Assembly (NCBI GenBank): GCA_003996215.1
Contig: QJPP01000860.1
Location: 248,001 to 312,000, forward strand
Reading direction: 5' to 3'
DNA from: Jaltomata sinuosa
Lineage: Eukaryota; Streptophyta; Magnoliopsida; Solanales; Solanaceae
DNA: 64,000 nucleotides
Positions within the stretch are counted from its first letter, which is position 1. Each line of letters starts with the position of its first letter. Under the pieces are notes generated by a model. It did not search any database, was not told the DNA's origin, and saw only the letters and a list, made by a program, of their open reading frames with translations. Positions 54,976 through 64,000 of the stretch are shown one piece after another. The position numbers and the translations under genes are program-made.

Positions 54976-55649
54976 CTAATGTTGAACAAGTGACAAATGT
55001 GCTAAGTTACTCATAGATAATTGACTGAGACCATCTGCTAAGATATTACCTTTGCTAGGGTGATAGAGAATATCGACATCATAGTCCTTCATTAGTTCTA
55101 GCCACCTCTTTTGCCTTAGATTCAACTCTTTCTGCTTGAATAGATATTGAAAACACTTATGGTATGTAAATATATCAACATTCACCCCATACAAATACTG
55201 ATGCCATATTTTAATCGCAAACACAACTGTTGCAAGCTCCAAATCATGAGTGGGGTAATTTTGTTCATGCTTCTTCAACTTTCGGGAGGCATATGCTATA
55301 ACTTTTCCATGCTCTATAAGGATGCAACCAAGGCCAATGTATGAAACGTCACAATATACATCACATCCTTCTGTCCCCTCTGGTAAGGCCAATACTGGCG
55401 CTGTAGTCAATCTATCCTTCAGCTCCATGAAGCACTTTTCGCAAGCAACTGTCCACTCGAACTTAGCTACTTTTTGGGTCAGTTTAGTCAATGGAGCAGA
55501 AATAGAGAAAAAACCTTTAACAAATCTCATGTAATACCTGGCTAATCCCAAGAAACTACGTACCTCTGTGGGAGTGGTTGGTCGAGGCCAATTCTTCACA
55601 GCCTCTATCTTCTGAAAATCCACTCGGATGCCTTCTCTAGATACCACAT
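54976..55649 (-). pseudogene. TE-11 RT end and RNase H
   Basis: An open frame of about 225 codons, the longest in the window. Seen: SREGIRVDFQKIEAVKNWPRP, GLARYYMRFVKGFFSISAPLTKLTQ, CEKCFMELKDRLTTAPVLALPEG, YCDVSYIGLGC (first Asp), KVIAYASRKLKKHEQNYPTHDLELATVVFAIKIW (Glu), VDIFTYHKCFQYLF where the third catalytic Asp is Tyr, and VDILYHPSKGNILADGLSQLSM. It is cut at 55649 by TE-12 and continues at 63441. The apparent first residues MHDN of the frame come from TE-12. Confidence 0.93.
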
Positions 55650-58172
55650 TGTCATGCACCGAGACTACCCTATAGATGTAACACAGTACCCAAGATCACA
55701 AGTGATCTCAAGATAACCCTCTTGGCATTGGAATGAATTAAAATAGAACAAAATATAAGAATGGAAGCTTAACTCAAGTAATCGACAATTCAATCCGCTA
55801 TATAGATAAAAGTCTAAGAGTATCAAATCTGAGTACAGTTGAATATGTGACTCTATGTCTGATAGCCTCTACTATTGGCGAGTTGCTGGGACAGGTCCCC
55901 AGCTAACTCTAAATACTGAAATACTGAATACACAATCTAAATACTAAAACAAAACTAAACTCCAAATCCTTAAAGGAGAAGGACTCACCAAGCTGACTGG
56001 GTGTGCTGCTGATCCACTAGCCACAAACTGGGGAGCAGGCAATAGAATCTACATCATAATGGTATGCAGCACAAAGAAGTATGCGGTCAGTACTATGGAA
56101 TGTATTGAATATGCGACATATGCATAAATAATATAAAAGCATGCTTAAAACATAATTGAAAACTGAGTTCATGCATAATCGAATAAGTCATAAGTAAATA
56201 TAATAGTTTGAGTAATAAGCATGAGTTAGTAGTCAAAACATAAAAATAAGATAACATAAAGCTTAGAAAACCTGAAATCATTCATACGGGAGTTTCTTAT
56301 AACCGAAAATAGACCATGTGAGCTACATAGAATCTTACTATATACCCCTTGTTAGAAAAGCAGACTTTAACCCTGCCAAGGAATAGGTCACCATACCCAA
56401 CTATATAACCCTAGTTGGCAAAGATGCCCTATGCCCCGCTAAGGCAAGGGCACCATTTTCAATGAGTGGAACCACTTTCTTACACCAATCGGGCGATAAA
56501 TAACCTACGCTGGCAACACAGTTTTTGTACTTGGGTAACATCGGACCCTCATTGCTCGGTGAAAATTATTACTCCCAAAACATACATATAGCTCATAAAT
56601 ACATGAAGGTATAATCGAATACCAAATCTCATTTGAAAACCATGAAGACACATCGGGTACCATGCAATTCTCATATCATAAGTTCTTAAAGTGAAGCATA
56701 GCCATAATTCAAATCATTTTTTTCTTTCTATATTCACACTTGAAGAATTAGGCATGCAATTTCATAAATTGATAAAGCCATGATATCTAAGCATGTCCAA
56801 TTTCACTTGAAAACATGCAATTCAATGGAATCATGCTAGAAAATCAACTTTAACGCTTGGTCTTTTAAAACTAAAAGAAGAATCATGATTAAATAGTAAA
56901 TAAGTAATAATAAACAATTAATTTAAGCATAAGAACTAATTTCATAAGTTTTCCACAATTTAGATCAAAACCCAAATTTAATAAGTTCATAATTCAAATT
57001 AAGAATTGGGGATTTTGGGTACAAGGGTGAGAGAAACCCATTGTTGAATACCCACATACCTTGATGGAAGCTAATCCAACTGATTTGAAAAGAAAAAGAG
57101 ACTTGAACATGGAGCTTGAGTCTAGGAGTTGAAACCCTTGCTTGAAGCTTGAGAGGATGGAAAATTCCTTTTCTTCTTTTGGAACTTGATTGAAAGAATG
57201 GGAGAGAACTTAGGCCAAGTGGGAATAAAAACCCTTCTAAATAGGCTTAAAACAACATAATATAGGAGTTAAAAGAGTAGGAAATTACAAAAATACCACT
57301 GCAACTTAAACTTGGAAAAAGTTTGAAAAAGTCAGCTTCAGAGACCATGAGTCATTCCACGATCCGTCATCCTAAAAGACGAGCCGTCAACTGATCCATG
57401 GTTTCAAATGCAACTTCTAGGGGTCTACTGGAACTCAACACCATGAGTCACTCTACGGTTCGTGGTTCAGGATGATGGACCATCCTGTTGACTCGTGGTT
57501 CCAACTTTAGGATATGAGAATCCTCTGATCCTCATGGATTATGAATGAAAGAATGGTACGTGGAATAGGTTGACGAGTCGTCAACCCACTAGTGGAATTT
57601 AGGGGACTTGGTAACTCTATGAAGGTGTTCCATGGGTTACAGGATGGACCATCGTTCAAAATGACGACCCATCAAGTTATTCGTGGAAACTAGGTAGAAA
57701 AGCTGAAATTTGACAAACCACGGGTCACTCTACTGACCGTGGTTTTGGTCTACGGGTCGTGAACCAACCAGTGGTTTTGAAGATGAAAATTTTAAGGTTC
57801 AGGTCAGCAATCGGGAATCACAGTACCGATCCATAATAACTGATAGTGCTGCAGTGAACTGCCCATAACTTTTTACTCCGGACTCAGATTAAATTGCGGT
57901 CAGTGGAGTTGGAAAGAAGACTGAAAAACCTTTAATTTTGCAGGTACTAGGCCACCTAACTCTTTATATTTTAGGTGAAATGATCGATTGAAGTTGACTC
58001 TAGTTTAGTCTTACATGAAAACTTACTTGGGTGAGGTGTTTGCGACTTAACTTGATGATAGGAGTTTCTTATTAACGTGATTCGCATCCAAAGAACTCAC
58101 CACACTAGGAAAATGATTATTACACTCATGGAAAAGGTTTAGGTATTAGCTTAAGATTTTTGGGGTGTTATA
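55650..58172 (-). repeat. TE-12 3' LTR (2523 bp)
   Basis: Pairs with 60898-63440. The minus-strand start is TATAACACCCC (TG to TA change) at 58172. Word block of CGTGG/GACGAGCC words at about 57340-57790, donor-like AAG|GTATGTGG near 57060, 17-nt hairpin (with stem mismatches) at 56504-56520, second hairpin region at 56045-56069. Compared with its partner it has many CG-to-TG/CA changes. Confidence 0.92.
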
Positions 58173-58185
58173 ATATCTCCCTCTT
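58173..58185 (-). promoter_or_regulatory. Polypurine tract (TE-12)
   Basis: AAGAGGGAGATAT on the minus strand beside the LTR; one change from the TE-7/TE-9 tract. Confidence 0.85.
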
Positions 58186-60263
58186 GGGATCATTCGTCCT
58201 CGAATAAAGACTAAGCAACGGGACTCTAGAGAGTAAATAGCCCAAAAAATGAAACTTGAAAACTAAATAATAAACATGAAACTGAACTTTTCAACTTAAA
58301 ACATGGCTGAATCAACTTCAAAAATATGAATACATGCTAGGATCGTGAGGGAACTGATGGAATAGATTCGGAAGGACATACTAAGGATGGAACTACTACC
58401 TCAAGTTGAAACTGGATCGGAAGGAGAAGGGTGAGGGTAGTTGGCCTTCATGGATGATTTGTCATCCTAGGTAGCTCCTTCAACTGAGTTGCAAAAGCTG
58501 AAGTACTATCGTGGTAACCAACTTTTGATTGAAATAAAAACTGAGTCGGTTTCATGAGACACGTATGCATGCCGAGAATGTAAGAACAACCAATAGGACA
58601 TGAACTAGATATTCAACATGATAACTGGTCTAGGATGAGAGTAGGAGCTCAGCTAAAACTCATAAAGAACAAACATACTCTAGAAATTCCAGTTAATCGA
58701 AAGGGACACCAAACTGAGAGAAGTAGATATACGGGAAAAATGGTCTCTTCTAATACCACTCCTACCAATTGCAACTAACAACCTCAATAGCGCGCATAAT
58801 GGTACTAAGGTCTGAGTCTAACTACTCGATTCTGCATGCTTAGGCCTATCTCGACTAAACCCCCTGCATCTAGAGTTATCTCCTAAGAATGGTATTCTTT
58901 CTTATAACGACAACCAACTAACCTTGAGCTCCTAATAAAAGGGTCAATAGTTGGACAAAACAAGGGTCCACATGTATTCCATCACGATATTAAAGCTGAT
59001 CACTATGGTCACCTTATGGTTTCGTAGCCTACCGTATTCAAGACTTTACTCCTCTTCCTTATCATAATTAGGATTCATAATTTTAAGAACTTCTACAAGG
59101 GGACATACAGAAATTCTTCAACTAGCTATTTTACCTGAACAATCCTTACCTCCCAATTTTCCCATATTAGAAGCCAAGGTGTAACAAGTACACCAACAAG
59201 GAAAATAAATCTGCTACCTCCCATTTAAGCTACTAAAAGGCCTTTTTCTCTAACGCTTATAACAGCATTAACCAGAATCATTGAAAGAAAAGAGCAGGAG
59301 CAGGAGCATCACAAATGAAGGATTACAGATTGATCTTGAATTATAGCTAGCATGATCTAGGCACTCAAGGTGAGGCTTGGGGAGTCGAGCTTAATATGCA
59401 TAAGGATTTTACATACTGGGCACGTAAGAAATGAATGGTGGGGATCACCACCCCTCATTATCAAAGGCAAAGGTCAAGGTCTTTATATCAAGGATATCAT
59501 AAGCATAAACCATTTCAAGAATTCGGTTGGAGCATATACATAACGTAACATGATTTGATTAGCCATAGAGGCATGCCTTAAGAACGAATTGAGTAAGTTG
59601 AATCGAGCATACTGAGAGATATGAGCTTACATAGATAACAAACCTCAAGGCATAAAGCTGGAATTTATAGAATCGCAGGATAAGAGTAAAATCATTGTCT
59701 GAAGCAATCACTTACCATTTTAGAATCTGAACATAAGCGTGAATCTAAAATAGGACCATGGCGCTGGCACACAAGGCATGCAAACGGTATCATAATGGCA
59801 GAAGTATACTTAGGATGCTAGGATGGAAATAAGCTTTTGCCTCCCCTCTTGACTTTGTTCTAACACCCACAAGTATCGCTACCTGAGCCTCCAAAATCTA
59901 ACCGATTCTACATTTGACCATCTCCCCCTTAGGTTCATGCTACCCTCCTAAGTTTATGGACCTCTCACCAACCCCTCAAAGGAACTATGATCGTTTTACC
60001 CTAACAGAACATACACTACTCCAGAATCTAGCACGAATACCTACTTTCTTCTATAGTCTAAGACCCTCCTCTGCCTAAAAGTTTATGCCTCAAACCTTCT
60101 ATCCCCACTCAGTTCTAGGTCCAGACAACTCACAACCAAACAAGAATAGGAGTTTGGGGACTATCGGTGCATAAATGAAGAAATCTAGTGACATACTTGA
60201 TTCATCTTCTAGAGGAATAGTTTAACCCGGCTGGCTAGGCAGTGAAAGGAATTGGCTTTGGAG
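58186..60263 (-). other. TE-12 interior without coding capacity
   Basis: Two kilobases between gag and the purine tract. The first 250 bases (58186-58440) match the post-pol spacer of TE-7 (23670-23920). The rest shows no pol motif and no long open frame in either strand. It might be captured or heavily diverged sequence; I cannot assign it. Confidence 0.6.
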
Positions 60264-60665
60264 CTAAACACCACTGTTCCTCCTTTTATATGAGGGGAAG
60301 TCCCTGACCCTATGGCCTAACTGACCACATAAAAAACACCTCCCTTTGCCAGCAAGGAACTTACCTAGATGAAACTTACTGCATCTACTACAATGAGGGT
60401 ACCTCAAGGTCTTCGGGGCCTTACTATGACAAGAATGATAATGGAGGGTCGGTGTGCAAACTGAAGATTGGGTTAGTTCAAATAACCTTTGCTGAAAAGA
60501 TGCATGTTTCCATGTTTTGGTCTTCTTGTTCTTCCCCTTCCTTTTCTTTAGTTTCTCTTTCTCCTTCAACTAAGCTGTCATGGATTGAGCCAACATACAG
60601 ATGGCTTCACGAAATTCCGCATTCGTAACCTCATGATCTAGAGTGGTTGGATTAGCACTCCTCAT
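60264..60665 (-). pseudogene. TE-12 gag remnant: N-terminus fused to zinc-knuckle end
   Basis: From the ATG at 60665: MRSANPTTLDHEVTNAEFREAICMLAQSMTA, a stop at about 60570, then an open frame to 60264: a Lys-rich stretch (KEKEKLKKRKGKNKKTK), HCSRCSKFHLGKFLAGKGRCFLCGQLGHRVRDFP. The N-terminal pattern matches TE-7 gag and the end matches the nucleocapsid of TE-9, but the capsid between them is missing. The last Cys of the CCHC knuckle is Phe. The original start, homologous to TE-7 and TE-9 and just after the splice acceptor, reads ATA. Confidence 0.85.
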
Positions 60666-60689
60666 GAGGTTTATTCGCGGAGATATTAT

Positions 60690-62307
60690 CTGAAATGCAT
60701 ACAGATGGATTAGAAGGGTAAGTAGAGTCGAACTCTATCGCACGTTAGTAAACAAGAAGAAGTGAAGTCTTTTCCTAAAACACCTCATAGCCTTCCTCTC
60801 ATAAGTGTGGCATACTTCACACCCATTAAAGAGACTCTACTTGGCACGGCTTTCAGACACCCTCGGAATCTTAAACCTGAGGCTCTGATACTAAGTTTGT
60901 CACGCCCCAAGACTACCCCCTAGACGTAACACGGGACCCAAGATCACATGTTATCTGAAGATAACCCTCTTGCCATTGGGATAACTTAATGTAGAACAAA
61001 ATATAAGAACGGAAGTTTAACTCAAGTAATGGACAATTCAATTTGCTATATAGATAAAAGTCTAAGAGTAAAAAATCTGAATACAACTAAATATCTGACT
61101 CTATGTATGAAAGCCTCTACTACTGGCGAGTTGCTAGGACAGGCCCCCAGCTAACTCTAAATACTGAAATATTGAATATAAAATCTAAATACTAAAATGA
61201 AACTAAACTCCAAGTCCTCAAAGGAGGAGGACTCACCAAGCTAACTGAATGTGCTGCTATTCCACTAGCCATAAACCTGGGAGCGGGCTACAGAATCTAC
61301 ATCATAATAGGATGCAACAAAAATAAGTATGCGGTTAGTACTATGGAATGTACTGAATATGCGAGATATGCATAAATAATATAAAAGCATGCTTAAAACA
61401 TAATTGAAAACTGAGTTCATGCATAATCAAAGAAGTCATAAGTAAATATCATAGTTTGAGTAATAAGCATGAGTTAGTAGTCAAAACATCAAAATAAGAT
61501 ATCATAAAGCTTAGAAAACATGAAATCATTCATACGAGAGTTTCTTATAACCGACAATGGACCATGGGATCTACAAAGAATCTAACTCTATAACCCTAGT
61601 TAGGAAAGCTGACTTGAACCCTACCAAGAAATGAGTGACCATACCCAACTATATAACCCTAGTTGGCAAAGCTACCCTATGCCCCGCTAAGGCAAGGGCA
61701 CCATTTTCAATGAGTGGAACCACTTTGATACGCTAATCGGGTGATAAATAACCTGCGCTGGCAACGTAGTTTTTGGACTTGGGTAACATCAGACCCTCAT
61801 TTCTCAGTGCTAAATACTACTCCCAAAACATACATATAGCTCATAAATACATGAAGGTATAATCGAATACCAAAACTCATTTGAAAAGAATTAAGACACA
61901 TCGGGTACCATGAAATTCTCATATCATAAGTTCTTGAAGTGAAGCATAGACATAATTCAAATCATTTTTTTCATTCTATATTCATATTTGAAGAATTAGG
62001 CATGCAATTTCATAAATTAATAAAGCCATGATATCTAAGCATGTCCAATTTCACATGAAAACATGCAATTCAATGGAATCATGCTAGAAAATCAACATTA
62101 ATGCTTGGTCTTTTAAAACTAATAGAAGAATCATGATTAAATCATAAATAAATAATAAGAAACCATGAATTTAAGCATAGGAACTAATTTCATAAGTTTT
62201 TTCCAATCTAGATCAAAACCCTAATTTCGTAAGTTCATAATTCAAATTAGGAATTAGGGGTTTTGGGCACAAGGGTGAGAGGAACTCATTGTTGAATACC
62301 CACATAC
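60690..62307 (-). other. Candidate leader intron of TE-12
   Basis: On the minus strand, donor AAG|GTATGTGGG at 62308 and acceptor TGCATTTCAG ending at 60690, with the perfect branch-point word TACTAAC about 50 nt upstream and a pyrimidine-rich run. Length 1618 nt, against 1553 nt in TE-9. It spans the LTR end, primer site and leader. Prediction from consensus. Confidence 0.5.
60882..60893 (-). promoter_or_regulatory. tRNA-Met primer-binding site (TE-12)
   Basis: GCTCTGATACTA on the plus strand, one mismatch to the complement of TGGTATCAGAGC, 4 nt from the LTR end at 60898. AGACTCTAC follows at 60832-60840. Confidence 0.88.
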
Positions 62308-63440
62308 CTTGATGGAAGCTAACTCAACTGATTTGAAAAGAAAAAGAGACTTGAACTTGGAGCTTGAGTCTAGGAGTTGAAACCCTTGCTTGAAGCTTGA
62401 GAGGATGGAAAATTCCTTTTCTTCTTTTGGAACTTGATTGAAAGAATAGGAGAGAACTTAGGCCAAGTGGGAATAAAAACCCTTCTAAATAGGCTTAAAA
62501 CGACTTGGTATAGGAGTTAAAAGAGTGGGAAATTACAAAAATACCCCTAGACTTAAACTTGGAAAAAGTCCATTTCAAAGACCACGAGTCAGTCCATGAT
62601 CCATCATCCTAAAGGAATAGTCATCAACTGATCCATGGTTTCAAATGCCACTTCTATGGGTCTACTGGAACTCAACACCATGAGTCACTCTACGGTCTGT
62701 GGTTCAGGACAACGGACTGTCTTGTTGACTCGTGGTTCCCACTTTAGGATATGAGAATCCTTTGATCCTCAGGGATTATGAGTGGAAGAATGGGTCGTGG
62801 AATAGGTTGATGAGTCATCAACCCACTCATGGAATTTAGAGGACTTGGTACCTCTCCAAAGGTGATTCCATGGGTTACAGGATAGACCGTCGTTCAAAAT
62901 AATGACCCATCAAGTCATTCGTGGAAATTGGGTAGAAAAGCTGAATTTTGACAAACCATGGGTCACTCTACTGACTGTGGTTTTTGTCTATGGGTCATGA
63001 ACCAACCAGTGGTTTTGAATATGAAAATTTTAAGGTTCAGGTCAGCAATCACGAATCACAGTACGAACCGTGGTTCAGAACCACGGTTCGTTATCCCGAT
63101 CCGTAATCACTAATAGTGTTGCAGTAAATTGCCCATAACTTTTTACTACGGACTCAAATTAATACGCGGTCAGTGGCCTTGGAAATAAGACTCAAAAAAC
63201 TTTAAATTCGTGGGTACTAGGCCACCAAACTCTTTATATAATAGGAGGAATGATCGATTGAAGTTGACCCTAGTTTAGTCTTACATGAAAACTTACTTGG
63301 GTGAGGTGCTTGCGACTTAACTTGATGATAGGAGTTTCTTATTAATGTGATTAGCATCCAAAGCACACACCATACTAGGAAAATGATTATTATCATAATG
63401 GTAAAGTTCGGTATGAGCTTAGGATTCTTGGGGTGTTACA
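60898..63440 (-). repeat. TE-12 5' LTR (2543 bp)
   Basis: TGTAACACCCC...GGGGCGTGACA on the minus strand. Word block at about 62570-63110 with CCACGAGTC, CGTGGTTC and an inverted pair GAACCGTGGTTC/GAACCACGGTTC near 63066-63092; donor at 62307; 17-nt hairpin at 61753-61769; second hairpin at 61291-61318. Confidence 0.92.
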
Positions 63441-64000
63441 CACATGGCCAAGAAAGGCTACTGAACTTAACCAGAACTCGCACTTAGAAAACTTAGCATA
63501 TAACTTGTGTTCTCTGAGTGTATCTAGCACTTATCTCAAATGATTTGCATGCTCTTAATCATTACATGAATATACCAAGATTTCATCTATAAATACAATC
63601 ACATAAATATCAAGAAAGGGTTTGAAAACCCTATTCATCATATCCATGAAGGCTGCTGGGGCATTCGTTAGTCCAAATGACATGACAAGGAATTCGAAGT
63701 GCCCATATCTTAACCGGAAAGTTATATTGGGAATGTGTATTTCACGTATCCTCAGCTGGTGATAAATGGATCTCAAATCAATCTTTGAAAAGCATTTAGC
63801 TCCTTGTAGTTGGTCAAATAAATCATCTATTTGGGGAAAAGGATACTTATTCTTTATTGTCTCTTTATTTAGCTACTTGTAGTCTATACACATTCTCAAT
63901 GTGCCATCTTTCTTACGTATAAACAGCATCGGTGCACCCTAAGGTGATATACTGGGTCTGATGAAGCCTTTTCAAGCAAGTCTTTCAACTACTCCTTTTA
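63441..64000 (-). pseudogene. TE-11 reverse transcriptase, continues beyond window
   Basis: Minus strand, continuing TE-11 pol right of TE-12. From the right edge: PSISP-GAPMLFIRKKDGTLRMCIDY near 63900, PFPQIDDLFDQL near 63820, then an open frame 63776-63555: RSIYHQLRIREIHIPNITFRLRYGHFEFLVMSFGLTNAPAAFMDMMNRVF, VIVFIDEILVYSCND. The second Asp of the catalytic pair is Glu (GAA at 63592-63594). A stop follows at 63555, then KLYAKF-like residues and GHVV up to the TE-12 junction. The 5' LTR, gag and protease lie outside. Confidence 0.92.

Larger units (their letters stand above)
55650..63440 (-). mobile_element. TE-12, nested non-autonomous gypsy element (7791 bp)
   Basis: Bounded by TGTCATGCACC...GGTGTTACA on the plus strand, with CACAT on both sides (55645-55649 and 63441-63445). 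LTRs of 2523 and 2543 bp, purine tract and primer site are all oriented leftward. Removing it joins the TE-11 frame exactly (GHVV at 63446-63460 to SREG at 55640). The 2.7-kb interior has a shortened gag and no protease, RT or integrase, so movement would have needed enzymes in trans. LTRs differ at many positions, so it is old. Confidence 0.95.

Overview
The window is 64 kb of repetitive plant nuclear DNA built almost wholly from Ty3/gypsy LTR retrotransposons. I see no host protein gene, rRNA or tRNA gene. Evidence for a plant: initiator-tRNA-Met primer-binding sites (TGGTATCAGAGC and variants), 2-4 kb LTRs, gag-protease-RT-RNase H-integrase order, 5-bp target duplications and many premature stops. 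The style resembles gypsy elements of large Solanaceae genomes, but that is inference from recollection; a database search would be needed to name the species or lineages.

Layout, left to right. 1-5377 (+): decayed pol (TE-1) and its 3' LTR. 5378-9659 (-): long LTR, primer site and broken gag-like ORF (TE-2). 9886-10488 (-): integrase/RNase H scrap (TE-3), cut by an LTR with primer site at 10489-13286 (+, TE-4). 13.48-16.17 kb: truncated LTR (TE-5). 16170-29007 (+): TE-6, a 5' LTR, a scrap of pol and a 3' LTR that is split by a complete nested minus-strand element, TE-7 (21505-28797, target duplication ATTAC). 29008-33735 (+): TE-8 pol and an LTR that is followed by another primer site, then 4 kb of decayed sequence. 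37891-46725 (+): TE-9, a structurally complete element (target duplication TTGTT, LTRs of about 2.1 kb). 46795-50499 (-): TE-10 LTR piece and pol. 50500-55649 plus 63441-64000 (-): TE-11, interrupted by TE-12 (55650-63440, -, target duplication CACAT). The nesting TE-12 in TE-11 in TE-10 gives a relative order of insertion.

No element looks autonomous. TE-9 has a deletion through integrase and many stops, TE-12 keeps only a fused gag remnant, TE-1 has lost the RT active-site segment, and TE-11 has a substituted RT catalytic motif.

The most interesting signals are non-coding and recur across LTR families: (a) a family-specific block of GC-rich, palindromic short words at the same place in U3, sometimes swapped between otherwise related LTRs; (b) a strong 5' splice-site motif 3' of the LTR promoter, matched in TE-9 and TE-12 by a splice acceptor just before gag, so splicing would remove the primer-binding site; (c) two conserved hairpins in the 3' half of the LTR; and (d) a TAGAGTCT box about 40 nt downstream of the primer-binding site.
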